Origin: VGXO01 sp964614695
GTDB lineage: Bacteria; Planctomycetota; Phycisphaerae; Phycisphaerales; SM1A02
Length of the DNA stretch: 64,000 nucleotides
NCBI GenBank assembly: GCA_964614695.1
Contig: CAZTMB010000002.1
Coordinates: 14,983-78,982, forward strand
Direction: 5' to 3'
The translations under genes and the position numbers were made by a program. The notes under the pieces were generated by a model, which was not told the DNA's origin, did no database searches, and saw nothing but the letters and a program-made list of their open reading frames with translations. The number at the start of each line of letters is the position of its first letter. Within the stretch, counting starts at the first letter, position 1. Shown piece by piece: positions 19,525-28,040 of this stretch.

Positions 19525-19530
19525 ATGATA
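19525..19530 (-). promoter_or_regulatory. -10 box upstream of hutH
   Basis: TATCAT on the minus strand, about 40 bases before the proposed GTG start at 19484. This would give a leader of roughly 34 bases. Confidence 0.4.
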
Positions 19531-19590
19531 CGGACGCGGCGATCCGTTTCGGGAGCCGTGTGACCAGGCGCCATCCCAAGAGACGCTCCG

Positions 19591-20439
19591 ATGCTCAAGT
19601 CCGCGCTTCAGAACTCGATCCTCGTCGTCGGACTGCTCATCGGGGCGGTGCTGCTCGGTCTCTCCGTCGGCTCGCTCGCGTCGATCCGTGGCGTGCCGGG
19701 ACCCACGATCCTCCAAAGCGCGTCGCCGGCTCTCGCGGCGGCCACCATGCTGGTCCTGCTCGTGCCCGCCACGGTCATCGCGATCGTCGTCGGACGGATG
19801 CTCAACGCCGTCGTTGGTCTCTTCGTCCTGGGCGCTTCGCTTGCGACGCTCTCGATGCAGTGCGGCACCATCGAGGATCTTGCCTTCGGCGGCGGGAACC
19901 TGGTCGCCACCGCGATCGAGTCGATCGTCTGGGCGGTGGTGGTGGGAATCCTGGCGGTGGCGGTGCTCCTGGGCAGCGGTCCGCTCCCCGACGTGCCGCG
20001 GCGAAGGGACTCCTGGGTGGCGGAGTTCCTCGACTCCGGCCAGGCGATCTTCCTGGCGGTCGGGCTGGTCGCCTTGCCGGTGGTCTGGCTCGTGGTGGCG
20101 ACGCCGCTCAAGGGTCAGGCGATCGGCGGCACGATCCTGGCGTCGGCGGCGGTCGGCTTCGTGGGGCGACTCGTGGCGCCACGCCTGCAGCCGGCGTTGC
20201 TCTTCGCGATGCCGGTGCTCGCCGGTGCCGCCGGCGCGCTGATCGCGAACTTCAACCTCTCGGGATCGCTCGCCGACGCATTCGTCTCGGGATCGCTCTC
20301 GCGGCTCGCGTACCCGATGCCGCTCGACTGGGCCTCCGGCGCGCTCTGCGGGGTCGCGATCGGTCTCGGCTGGGCACGCGGCTTCGTGAAGATCGAAGCG
20401 CCGAGCGATGCCCCGCTGCGCCGCGCGATTCGGGGCTGA
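19591..20439 (+). CDS. polytopic membrane protein of unknown function
   Basis: A 282-residue protein with about six or seven hydrophobic segments: near 8-30, 47-70, 70-90, 105-130, 155-180 and 185-205, and a re-entrant or last segment near 245-265. No catalytic or transport motif is recognised, and no family could be assigned. It is divergent from hutH with 106 bases between starts, and ends 56 bases before the sugar-kinase gene, whose own promoter lies in that gap. Good hydrophobic periodicity and a plausible start make it a real gene. Confidence 0.7.
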   Translation: MLKSALQNSILVVGLLIGAVLLGLSVGSLASIRGVPGPTILQSASPALAAATMLVLLVPATVIAIVVGRMLNAVVGLFVLGASLATLSMQCGTIEDLAFGGGNLVATAIESIVWAVVVGILAVAVLLGSGPLPDVPRRRDSWVAEFLDSGQAIFLAVGLVALPVVWLVVATPLKGQAIGGTILASAAVGFVGRLVAPRLQPALLFAMPVLAGAAGALIANFNLSGSLADAFVSGSLSRLAYPMPLDWASGALCGVAIGLGWARGFVKIEAPSDAPLRRAIRG

Positions 20440-20482
20440 GTTCCGCTCGGCGCCGTCCGCCAGGTCCGTTGCAGCACGCCCG

Positions 20483-20495
20483 TATACTCGCCGCC
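20483..20495 (+). promoter_or_regulatory. -10 box of predicted leaderless transcript, PfkB-type kinase
   Basis: TATACT (20483-20488), CGCCGCC, ATG. No ribosome binding site is present. Confidence 0.6.
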
Positions 20496-21410
20496 ATGCC
20501 ATTGGTGGTCACCGGAACAATCGGAGTCGACACCATCCACACGCCTTCGGCGCAGGTGGAGGGAGTCGCGGGTGGATCCGCCGCGTACTTCGCGGCGGCG
20601 GCGAGTTTCCTCGGACCCGTGCGTCTCGTCGCGGCGGTGGGCGGCGACTGGCCGCAGGAGCATCGGCGATCGCTCGAGGAGTTCGCGGGCGTCTGCACAC
20701 GCGGACTGGAGGTCCGTCCCGCGAGCCGCACCTTCGCGTGGGGCGGACGCTACTTCGAGAACCTGAATCGTCGCGAGACGCTCTTCACCGAGCTCGGCGT
20801 GCTCGAAGAGCCGCCGCCGTCGGTGCCGGCCGAGTATGGCGACAGCGAGTTCGTCTTCCTCGCGAACTCGCATCCCGCGGTGCAGCGGACGTTCCTCAAG
20901 GGCTTCCCGAAGCGGCGGCTCGCGGTCGCCGACACGATGGACCTGTGGATCAACATCGCCCGGGAGGATCTCCGGGCCCTCCTCGCCGAGATCGACGGAG
21001 TCATCCTGAACGACTCGGAAGCGACGCTTCTGACCGAGATCCCCAACGCGATCTCCGCGGCGATGGCGATCGTGGAGATGGGGCCGTCGTTCGTGGTGGT
21101 CAAGAAGGGCGAGCACGGCGCGGTGCTGGTGCATCGCGACGGCATCGCGACGGTGCCGGCGTTCCCGTCCCCGACCGAGCGCGTGGTCGACCCGACCGGC
21201 GCCGGCGACACCTTCGCGGGCGGCATGATGGGCTACATCGCCGGCGTGGGCGGCACCGATCTCGCCACGCTCCAGGCGGGGCTCGCCTGGGGCACGATCC
21301 TCGCGAGCTTCACGATCGAGTCGTTCGGGCTCGATGGCCTTCGCCGGATCTCCCGCTCGGAGATCGACACGAGGCTCGAGCAGTTCCGCCGCGTCGCCCG
21401 AATCGGGTGA
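20496..21410 (+). CDS. PfkB-family carbohydrate kinase
   Basis: A 304-residue ribokinase-like sugar kinase. N-terminal GTIGVDTIHTP and the Gly-rich GVAGGSAAYFAAAASFLG match PfkB signature 1. The C-terminal VDPTGAGDTFAGGMMGYIAG is signature 2, with the catalytic Asp in GAGD. An internal ILNDSEATLLTE is the usual NxxE substrate/metal motif. The substrate (ribose, adenosine, fructose or other) cannot be read from the sequence. The S9 peptidase follows 59 bases later on the same strand. Confidence 0.88.
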   Translation: MPLVVTGTIGVDTIHTPSAQVEGVAGGSAAYFAAAASFLGPVRLVAAVGGDWPQEHRRSLEEFAGVCTRGLEVRPASRTFAWGGRYFENLNRRETLFTELGVLEEPPPSVPAEYGDSEFVFLANSHPAVQRTFLKGFPKRRLAVADTMDLWINIAREDLRALLAEIDGVILNDSEATLLTEIPNAISAAMAIVEMGPSFVVVKKGEHGAVLVHRDGIATVPAFPSPTERVVDPTGAGDTFAGGMMGYIAGVGGTDLATLQAGLAWGTILASFTIESFGLDGLRRISRSEIDTRLEQFRRVARIG

Positions 21411-21469
21411 TGGCATCGCCGGGGACTCTGCCAAGGTTGCGGCGATGGTCGCCGCCGAAGGACTTCTCC

Positions 21470-23614
21470 ATGACCGCACTGCTGCACGCCGTCGCTCGCC
21501 GCTTCCGCGCGGCGGGCGTGATCGCTTCGTTCCCGATCGCGACGCTGACCTTGCTCATCGTGCTTGGATCGGCGTCTCCGGCGATCGCCGGAGGCCTCGC
21601 CGACGGGTTCGATTCGCTGCCCGGTGCCGATCGGTACCGCCTCGTGCAGGCCCGCCTCCGTCAGATCGGTCGCGGCGGCACCGTGGGCGAGGTCCGCTTC
21701 GACGAGGCGGGGCAGCGAGTCTGCTTCAAGCAGGGCGAGACGTGGTTCGCGGTGTCTTGGGATGGCGGGGAGATCGTCGAGATCGATGAGGAGGCGGTGC
21801 CGGAGCGCGACGTCGCGGAGTCGCGACGCAGCGGTGGACGAAGGGCGGGACGCGGTCGCCAGGCTTCGCGAGAAGTGTCGCCCGATGGCCGGCTCGTCGC
21901 GGTGCATCAGGACCACAACGTCCTGATCACCCAGGCCGACGGCTCGAACGAGCGTGCGGTGACGACCGACGGAACCGCCGAGATCCGCTACGGGCGGGCG
22001 TCGTGGGTCTATGGGGAGGAACTCGACCAGGACACCGCGATGTGGTGGTCCCCCGATTCGCGGTACCTCGCGTTCTATCGCTTCGACGACTCGCTGGTCC
22101 CGAAGTACTTCCTGCTCTCGGGCCTGACCGGCCTTCGGACCGACGTGATGAGCGAGCACTACCCGAAGCCGGGCGACCCGAATCCGGTCGCCGCGCTTCG
22201 GGTGCACGATCTTTCGAGCGGTCGCACCGTCGAGGTCGACGCCGGCGAGGACCCGGACGTCTACATCTACAACGTCGCCTTCAGCCCCGACGGCAAGGAG
22301 CTCGTGTTCTTCCGGCTGAACCGTCGGCAGGACGTGCTCGAGGTGCTCGCCGCGAATCCGGAGTCGGGCGAGAGCCGCGTGGTGCTCGTCGAGCGTCAGC
22401 CGGCCTGGCAGAAGCATCTGCCCACGATGAGGTTCCTGCGCGACGGACGGCGGTTCATCTGGGAGAGCGAGCGGAGCGGCTTTGCGCACTTCGAACTGTG
22501 CGATCTGTCCGACGGCTCGCGGCTCGAGCTGACCAAGGGCGAGTTCCCCGTCGAATCGATCGTGCGCCTCGACGAGGATCGCGGCACGCTGCACTTCACC
22601 GCGCGCTGCGGCGAGATGCCGCTCGATCCGCAGCTGTGCGTGGTGAACCTCGATGGAAGCGGTCAGCGTCGCCTCACGCCGGGCGACGCGACCTACGGCG
22701 ACTTCCGCATCGCCGAACGCGGCGATCGCTTCGTCGCCACCGACCAGACGATCTCGAGCGCTCCGCGCACGAGCCTCTACGACGCCGAGGGGAATCGCCT
22801 CGCGGTGCTCGCGGAGGGCGAGGCGGAGCTCGCCGAGTCGCTTGGACTCGTGGAGCCCGAACTCTTCACGGTGCTCGCCGCCGACGGCGAGACGACGCTC
22901 TACGGATCGCTGCACTTTCCCTCGAACTTCGATCCCGATCGAACGTGGCCGCTGCTCGTGGAGGTCTACGGCGGGCCGACGGTCGCGACGGTGTCCAATC
23001 GATTTCGTCCTGCGGAGCCCGCGTGCGAACTCGGCTTCGTGGTCGCCCGCATCGACAACCGCGGCACGCCCGGGCGCGGCAAGGCGTTCGAGACGGCGAC
23101 CTACCTGAAGCTCGGGCAGCTCGACATCGACGATCAGGCCGCGGCCGTCCGGCAGTTGTGCGAGGAACGCGAGTACCTCGATCCCGAGCGGGTCGGCATC
23201 GCGGGCTTCTCCTACGGCGGAAGCATGGCGGCGTGGGCGCTGCTGCGGCACCCCGACGTGTTCGCGGCCGGCTTCTCCGGCGCGCCGGTCACCGACTGGC
23301 GCAACTACGACACGATCTACACCGAGCGCTACATGCGCCTGCCGGAGGAGAATCCCGAAGGCTACGACGCGAGCTCGGCGGTGAAGCAGGCGGGCAACCT
23401 GCGGGGACGGCTGATGCTCGTGCACGGCATGGTCGACGACAACGTGCATCCGGCGAACGCGTGGCAACTTGCCGCGGCGCTGCAGTCGCTCGACATCCCG
23501 TTCGAGATGATGTTCTTCCCCGACAGCGCCCACGGCATCGGAAGCCCGTCGATGCAGCGGATCCGCTGGTCGTTCCTGCAGGACGCGCTTCAGGCGACGC
23601 CTGCGGTGGAGTGA
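21470..23614 (+). CDS. S9-family peptidase (dipeptidyl peptidase IV-like), exported
   Basis: A 714-residue serine peptidase. It has a signal peptide (about 1-40, ending AIAG), then a beta-propeller with DPP-IV-type signature DTAMWWSPDSRYLAFYRFDD, VYIYNVAFSPDGKELVFFRL and PTMRFLRDGRRFIWESERSG. The alpha/beta hydrolase domain begins around 460: WPLLVEVYGGP, DNRGTPGRGKAFE, nucleophile Ser in GIAGFSYGGSMAAW, Asp in HGMVDDNVHPAN, His in DSAHGIG. AAGGA (21458-21462) seven bases before the ATG supports the start. A Ser/Arg-rich insertion (about residues 115-135) is unusual. Likely releases dipeptides in the periplasm. Confidence 0.92.
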   Translation: MTALLHAVARRFRAAGVIASFPIATLTLLIVLGSASPAIAGGLADGFDSLPGADRYRLVQARLRQIGRGGTVGEVRFDEAGQRVCFKQGETWFAVSWDGGEIVEIDEEAVPERDVAESRRSGGRRAGRGRQASREVSPDGRLVAVHQDHNVLITQADGSNERAVTTDGTAEIRYGRASWVYGEELDQDTAMWWSPDSRYLAFYRFDDSLVPKYFLLSGLTGLRTDVMSEHYPKPGDPNPVAALRVHDLSSGRTVEVDAGEDPDVYIYNVAFSPDGKELVFFRLNRRQDVLEVLAANPESGESRVVLVERQPAWQKHLPTMRFLRDGRRFIWESERSGFAHFELCDLSDGSRLELTKGEFPVESIVRLDEDRGTLHFTARCGEMPLDPQLCVVNLDGSGQRRLTPGDATYGDFRIAERGDRFVATDQTISSAPRTSLYDAEGNRLAVLAEGEAELAESLGLVEPELFTVLAADGETTLYGSLHFPSNFDPDRTWPLLVEVYGGPTVATVSNRFRPAEPACELGFVVARIDNRGTPGRGKAFETATYLKLGQLDIDDQAAAVRQLCEEREYLDPERVGIAGFSYGGSMAAWALLRHPDVFAAGFSGAPVTDWRNYDTIYTERYMRLPEENPEGYDASSAVKQAGNLRGRLMLVHGMVDDNVHPANAWQLAAALQSLDIPFEMMFFPDSAHGIGSPSMQRIRWSFLQDALQATPAVE

Positions 23615-23632
23615 AGCGCGTCGCCGCGCAAG

Positions 23633-23654
23633 AAAAAACCCCGCCGAAGCGGGG
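23633..23654 (-). terminator. rho-independent terminator of the HU gene
   Basis: On the minus strand CCCCGC-TTCG-GCGGGG (23654-23639) is followed by TTTTTT (23638-23633). It starts 31 bases after the HU stop and has the very stable TTCG tetraloop. Confidence 0.92.
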
Positions 23655-23684
23655 CTTGTTCGATCGAAGACGCGAGCGATCGTC

Positions 23685-24050
23685 TCAGGCGACGATGTCC
23701 TTGAGCGCCTTGGTCGCGAGGATCTTGACCTTGCGGCTCGCGGGCTTCGCCTTGAACGTCATCTCCTCGCCGGTGAAGGGGTTGATGCCCTTGCGAGCCT
23801 TGGTCGCGGGCTTGTTCACGACCTTGATGGTCATGAGGCCGCCGACCTTGAACACCGTGCCGCCGGCTCGCTTGCCGATGTCCTTCTTGATCTCGGCGCC
23901 GAGCTGCTCGAAGACGGACGAGACCTGACGGCGGGTCAGGTCGGTCTTCTCGGCGATCGCCGTGAAGAGCTCGGACTTGGTGCGGGGCTTCCCGGCCGTC
24001 GACTTCGCGGCGGTGCGCTTCTTGTTCTTGGCGGCAACCTTCGTGGCCAT
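23685..24050 (-). CDS. HU/IHF-family DNA-binding protein with basic N-terminal tail
   Basis: A 121-residue nucleoid protein. The core from about residue 22 is a full HU fold: TKSELFTAIAEKTDLTRRQV, VFEQLGAEIKK, the DNA-binding arm region GGTVFKVGGLMTIKVVNK, the HU signature-like KARKGINPFTGEEMTFKAKP, and a C-terminal helix KVKILATKALKDIVA. Ordinary HU has about 90 residues; here an approximately 22-residue Lys/Ala/Thr tail (ATKVAAKNKKRTAAKSTAGK) is added, resembling eukaryotic histone tails. The ATG at 24050 is preferred over 24059 because AAAGGA lies eight bases upstream. The leader holds a perfect palindrome and the gene ends at a strong terminator, so it is monocistronic. Confidence 0.93.
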   Translation of the reverse strand: MATKVAAKNKKRTAAKSTAGKPRTKSELFTAIAEKTDLTRRQVSSVFEQLGAEIKKDIGKRAGGTVFKVGGLMTIKVVNKPATKARKGINPFTGEEMTFKAKPASRKVKILATKALKDIVA

Positions 24051-24094
24051 CTCGTGCATCCTTTCGGGTCGGAGCGAATCCGTTCGTCGTGCGA

Positions 24095-24113
24095 GTCGGC
24101 CACCGTGGCCGAC
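24095..24113 (-). promoter_or_regulatory. perfect 8-bp inverted repeat in the HU leader
   Basis: GTCGGCCA CCG TGGCCGAC. It lies between the putative -10 (24129-24124) and the ATG at 24050, near +4 to +22 of the predicted transcript. It could be an operator or an mRNA 5' hairpin. Confidence 0.45.
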
Positions 24114-24123
24114 CGACGGCGGG

Positions 24124-24152
24124 AAGGTACTGCTGCGCCGTCACGTCGCCAA
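24124..24152 (-). promoter_or_regulatory. putative promoter of the HU gene
   Basis: Minus strand TTGGCG (24152-24147), 17 bases, TACCTT (24129-24124). Spacing is ideal and the hexamers are moderately close to consensus. Confidence 0.5.
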
Positions 24153-24242
24153 GTCGTTTGGGTCGGCAAAATCAGGGTTTTTCGCGACCGCCCCTTCGGC
24201 GGCCCCTGCGATTCTCGGGTGCGGCGGAACGGTGGCTGGCGA

Positions 24243-25589
24243 TCACCGCGCGTTCGCCGACGCCGGCCGAACCGCCGGGCGGCCGACCGAGAGGTAGACG
24301 AAGCCGTGATCCTCCATGAGCTGACGGCGGTAGAGGTTGCGGCCGTCGAAGATCACCGGGGCGGAGAGCCGCCTTGAAATCTCGGGGAAATCGGGGGTTC
24401 GGAACTCGTTCCACTCCGTGCAGATCACCAGGGCGTCCGCGCCGTCGAGGACCTCGTACATGTCCTCCACCCGCGTCGCCTCGGGGAGTTCGCCCGCGAG
24501 GTTCTCGAGCGCGACCGGGTCGAATGCCCGCACCGAGGCGCCGGCGGCGAGCGCCTTCCGCATCAGCGTGAGCGACGGAGCCTCGCGGATGTCGTCGGTC
24601 CGGGGCTTGAAGGCGACGCCCCAGAAGGCGAGGGTCCTCCCCGCGAGGCGACCGCCGAACTCCTGTTCGATCTTGTCCCAGAAGAGCAGCCGTTGCCGCT
24701 GGTTCACCTCGTGGACCGCCTCGTTCAGACGGCAGGGGAACCCCACCTCGCGACCCATCGAGGCGACCGCGAGGGTGTCCTTCGGGAAGCAGGAGCCGCC
24801 GTAGCCCAGGCCCGGATACAGGAACTGGTTGCCGATCCGCCGATCGGCGCACATGCCCTCGCGGACCGCGGTGATGTTGGCGCCATAGTGCTCGCAGAGG
24901 GTCGCGATCTCGTTCACGAAGGAGATCTTGCAGGCGAGCATGGCGTTCGAGGCGTACTTCACCATCTCCGCGGACCGAACGTCCATGATCAGGATGGGAT
25001 GGCCCTGGCGGACGAACGGCTCGTAGAGGTCGCGCATCAGTCCGGCGGCGGCCTCGTCCTCCACGCCGCAGACGACCCGATCGGGCTTCATGAAGTCGTT
25101 GATCGCATCGCCTTCCTTGAGGAACTCCGGGTTGTCGGCGATGTGGAAGGGAACCTTCGTCCGGCTTCGGATCAGGTCGCGCACCTTGTGGCTCGTGCCC
25201 ACCGGGACGGTGCTCTTGACGACGATGGTCTTCGGCGGATGCCCGGGACCGAGGCGATCGAGCGCCGCGGCGATGTCCTCCGCGACCTTCAGCACGTACT
25301 TGAGGTCCGCGGAACCGTCTTCGTCGCTGGGCGTCCCGACGCAGATGAAGATCGCGTCGGCGTCGTCGTACGCGGTCTCCTTGTCGGTCGAGAAGAGCAG
25401 ACGCCCCGCGCGGCGGTTCCGGACGATGAGGTCGTCGAGCCCCGGCTCGTAGATCGGGCTCTTGCCGGCTTCGAGCATGGCGATCTTGCGGGTGTCGGTG
25501 TCGAGGCAGGTGACCTCGTTGCCGGTCTCGGCGAAGCAGACGCCGGTGACGAGTCCGACGTAACCGGTGCCGACCATGGTGAGCTTCAT
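24243..25589 (-). CDS. UDP-glucose 6-dehydrogenase
   Basis: Oxidises UDP-glucose to UDP-glucuronate with two NAD+, supplying surface polysaccharide. Length of 448 residues is normal. N-terminal Rossmann motif GTGYVGLVTGVCFAETGN, acidic end of beta2 CLDTDTRKI, CVGTPSDEDGSADL, KSTVPVGTS, NPEFLKEGDAINDFMKPDRV, YASNAMLACKISFVNEIATL, and the catalytic Cys in GYGGSCFPKDT. The C-terminal UDP-binding domain includes FWGVAFKPRTDDIREAPSL and CTEWNEFRTPDF. GAGGAA seven bases before the ATG supports the start. No other polysaccharide gene is adjacent. Confidence 0.95.
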   Translation of the reverse strand: MKLTMVGTGYVGLVTGVCFAETGNEVTCLDTDTRKIAMLEAGKSPIYEPGLDDLIVRNRRAGRLLFSTDKETAYDDADAIFICVGTPSDEDGSADLKYVLKVAEDIAAALDRLGPGHPPKTIVVKSTVPVGTSHKVRDLIRSRTKVPFHIADNPEFLKEGDAINDFMKPDRVVCGVEDEAAAGLMRDLYEPFVRQGHPILIMDVRSAEMVKYASNAMLACKISFVNEIATLCEHYGANITAVREGMCADRRIGNQFLYPGLGYGGSCFPKDTLAVASMGREVGFPCRLNEAVHEVNQRQRLLFWDKIEQEFGGRLAGRTLAFWGVAFKPRTDDIREAPSLTLMRKALAAGASVRAFDPVALENLAGELPEATRVEDMYEVLDGADALVICTEWNEFRTPDFPEISRRLSAPVIFDGRNLYRRQLMEDHGFVYLSVGRPAVRPASANAR

Positions 25590-25651
25590 CGCGGGGTTCC
25601 TCGGGACGACGAATGAGCGATCGCGGCGGCCCGAAGGCCCCACCCGCGGGT

Positions 25652-26200
25652 TTATCGGTGAATGTCCGCTCGGGGTTGACCCCCAAGGGACGCGGTCTTG
25701 CCGGCGTTCGCGGACTCGAGGTCGAGCAGGAACCGCTTGATGGCTCCTCCTCGCCCCTGCGGACCCCAGTCGCCCGCGTAGCCGCCGAGCGAGCCGTCGG
25801 AAGCCACCACGCGATGGCAGGGGATCAGGATCGGAAGCGGATTCCGTCGCATCGCCGCGCCGGCGGCCCGAACCGCCGCCGGGCGATCCGCCCGCGAAGC
25901 GAGTTCGCGGTAGGTCCACCGCTCGCCAGGGTTCGATTCCCGCAGCGTTCGCCAGCACGCGCGGAAGAACTCCGGGCCGGCCGGAAGCGGGAGGTCCCGG
26001 AAGTCGTCGAATCGACCGGAGAAGTGGCGGGTCAGCCGTGCCTGGAGGTTCCACTCCGGCCGCGGAGCCATCGCGCGGATCGGCGGCTCGTCGAGCGTCG
26101 CCCAACCGGCAAGTGGACTTCCATCCGAAGACATGCCGAACCAGAAGCGACCCGCCGGCGAGTCGATCCAAGCGACCCGCGGTGCCGACGTCGCCGGCAT
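25652..26200 (-). CDS. ogt: methylated-DNA-[protein]-cysteine S-methyltransferase
   Basis: Suicide repair protein that moves alkyl groups from O6-alkylguanine to its own cysteine. It has 182 residues, with a short ribonuclease-like N-terminal domain (DSPAGRFWFGMSSDGSPLAG), then the DNA-binding domain FFRACWRTLRESNPGERWTY and ELASRADRPAAVRAAGAAM (helix-turn-helix with its Arg finger region), and the active site PILIPCHRVVASDGSLGGYA containing the PCHRV Cys. The gene begins eight bases after the stop of the upstream EEP-family gene, so co-transcription is likely. Functional pairing with that secreted protein is not obvious. Confidence 0.92.
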   Translation of the reverse strand: MPATSAPRVAWIDSPAGRFWFGMSSDGSPLAGWATLDEPPIRAMAPRPEWNLQARLTRHFSGRFDDFRDLPLPAGPEFFRACWRTLRESNPGERWTYRELASRADRPAAVRAAGAAMRRNPLPILIPCHRVVASDGSLGGYAGDWGPQGRGGAIKRFLLDLESANAGKTASLGGQPRADIHR

Positions 26201-26208
26201 CGCGCCGA

Positions 26209-27756
26209 TCACCGGCGACCTTCGGCCATGGCCTTCCATCGCAGATCGGCCACGATCGGAAGGTGGTCGCTTGGGCCCTCGATCGCCGCGCCCCTCGGAA
26301 GGATCGCGGCGGGGTCGACCACCAGGCCGTCGACGAGATCGAGCCGCGAGTCGCTGAAGAGCAGGAAGTCGAGCTGGCCCGGCATGAACTCGCTGCCTCC
26401 GTCTCGCCAGGTGAGGTTCGCGAGGCCGTCGACGCCGTAGAGGGGCGCCGCGATCAGCGGCGAGCGATCGAGGTCGAGACCCTCGGCCGCAAGATCGATG
26501 ATCTGCGGGCTGCCGACGAGATTGAAGTCGCCTGCGATGACGATGCCGTCGATCGGCTCGCGGCTCTTCGCGGCCTCCTCCATCGCGCGTCGGATCGCCT
26601 CGCGGATCGCGAAGGCCTCCTGCTCGCGGGTCTCGTCCTCGCGGCTTCCGATCGACCCGCAGCACTTGAGATGCACCGAGGCGACCAGCACTCGTCGCGC
26701 GCCGAACGGCACGACACCGCCCACGACCCGCACCGGCCGCGTTCCGTTGGGCAGCATCCGCTTCACGTCGGCGAGCTCCGCGAGCGGCGAAAGCTTCGGG
26801 GCCAGCACCGCGACCGCAAGCGAGCCGCCGCCGATCACGGCCTTCCATCCGCCCGCGGTGGGCACCCGCTCGTCGAACCACGCCTCGAGCTGCTTCGGGT
26901 TCTCCGCGCCTTCGAGCTCCTGAAGCAGCACGACATCCGGGCCGATGGCGCGGAAGACCTCCGCGAAGGGCTCGGGGTTCTTGAAGATCGCTCCTCGTTC
27001 GGCGTTCCACGACATCACTCGAAGGTTCGCGGCGGTGTCGTCGGCGAGCGCCCTTGCCGGTCGCGACACCTCGCCGGCCGGATTGCTGAAGGCGATCGTC
27101 GCGATCGGCGTCTCGTCGAGCATCGTGCCGTCGGCGCCGACCGCGCGGACGAGCACGCGACTCTCGCGGCCGAATCGCACACCGGGCGAGCGTTCGCCGT
27201 CGGCTCGCTCGAACGAACGCGGCACGCGCACCTCGATCCAGCGGGAGGCGCTGCTCGGCGCCACGCCGATGTCGAGCGCCTGCGGGCGAGGATTGCGGCT
27301 TCGCGGCGGGGACTCGACGAGCGAGTCCTCGAGGATCTCGAGCATGGTGCCGCGGCCCGCCCGCGCGACGCCTTCGCCCCGGGGCGACCATCGCAGCACC
27401 AGATCGCATCCTTCCAGCGAGCCTCGGGCCGATCCGGTCGAGGCCGATCCGTCCGCATCGATCGCGATCTCGAGCGACCAGGGCTCGGGCAGATTCTGCG
27501 GATTCACCGGATGGGTGGCGGTCTCCGCGAGGATCCAGAGCGCATCGCTCGTCTCGGCAAGCCGGACGTCGCCGAGGTCGAGCATGATCCGCGCGCCCTC
27601 GGCGGGTGCCTTCGAGTCGCCGCGCGGATCGGACGCCGCGACGGGGCGATCCGACCAGTCGCTGCGTTCGCCGTCGAGCCGAAGCGGCGGCTCGGCGAGT
27701 TGCGAGGCGGAGGCCGCGGAGCAGCAGATCAGCAGGAGCAGGGCGGTGGCGTGCAT
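26209..27756 (-). CDS. secreted endonuclease/exonuclease/phosphatase-family protein
   Basis: A 515-residue exported protein: signal peptide (1-18, ending SASAS), an N-terminal carbohydrate-binding-like beta domain (about 25-220, LRLDGERSDWSDRPVAAS through LEIAIDADGSASTG), then an EEP domain. The EEP motifs are VMSWNAERG (metal-binding Asn), LLQELEG (catalytic Glu), SVHLKCCGSIGSREDE, IAGDFNLVG (Asp-x-Asn), and EGPSDHLPIVADL (catalytic Asp-His). All core residues are present, so it should be an active phosphodiesterase or phosphatase; the substrate is unknown. The start at 27756 is supported by the signal peptide only. It is divergent from glyA. Confidence 0.85.
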   Translation of the reverse strand: MHATALLLLICCSAASASQLAEPPLRLDGERSDWSDRPVAASDPRGDSKAPAEGARIMLDLGDVRLAETSDALWILAETATHPVNPQNLPEPWSLEIAIDADGSASTGSARGSLEGCDLVLRWSPRGEGVARAGRGTMLEILEDSLVESPPRSRNPRPQALDIGVAPSSASRWIEVRVPRSFERADGERSPGVRFGRESRVLVRAVGADGTMLDETPIATIAFSNPAGEVSRPARALADDTAANLRVMSWNAERGAIFKNPEPFAEVFRAIGPDVVLLQELEGAENPKQLEAWFDERVPTAGGWKAVIGGGSLAVAVLAPKLSPLAELADVKRMLPNGTRPVRVVGGVVPFGARRVLVASVHLKCCGSIGSREDETREQEAFAIREAIRRAMEEAAKSREPIDGIVIAGDFNLVGSPQIIDLAAEGLDLDRSPLIAAPLYGVDGLANLTWRDGGSEFMPGQLDFLLFSDSRLDLVDGLVVDPAAILPRGAAIEGPSDHLPIVADLRWKAMAEGRR

Positions 27757-28028
27757 CGGGAGACGTCCGTATCGAGACCGTGAGAGAGCAGAAATCCCCC
27801 GAGTTGTAGCGTCCACACCGTGATTCCGCGGTCGCCATGAGACCCGGTTCCCATCGGATTCGCCTCCCCGCCGAGGCCAGCATCGCGCGACGGGGGGGCG
27901 GCGTGCAGTGGGCGGGTCGGCTCCCGCTGCGGGTCGGATCGCCGCCTGTTCGAGCGGATCGGTCCGGACCGTCGATGAACGAGTCTCTTCGATTCGCCGC
28001 GCTCGCGAGGCGACTCGCCCCACGGAGA

Positions 28029-28040
28029 TACGATCGCCCC
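28029..28040 (+). promoter_or_regulatory. -10 box of predicted leaderless transcript, glyA
   Basis: TACGAT (28029-28034), CGCCCC, ATG. The six-base spacer is identical to that of hutU. No riboswitch can fit downstream of this start site. Confidence 0.6.

Noticed and set aside
24160..24242. Terminator for UDP-glucose dehydrogenase
   Set aside because: A weak CCGCC/GGCGG pairing is present at about 24190-24205, but it is followed by an A-run, not a T-run, on the minus strand.
27807..27835. TAGCGT with seven bases then GTG on the plus strand
   Set aside because: The frame closes after six codons, so no gene starts here. It shows that the leaderless motif alone gives false hits.
27757..28040. 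Glycine riboswitch upstream of glyA
   Set aside because: The predicted transcription start lies at the ATG, and no paired glycine aptamer-like sequence was seen in this stretch.
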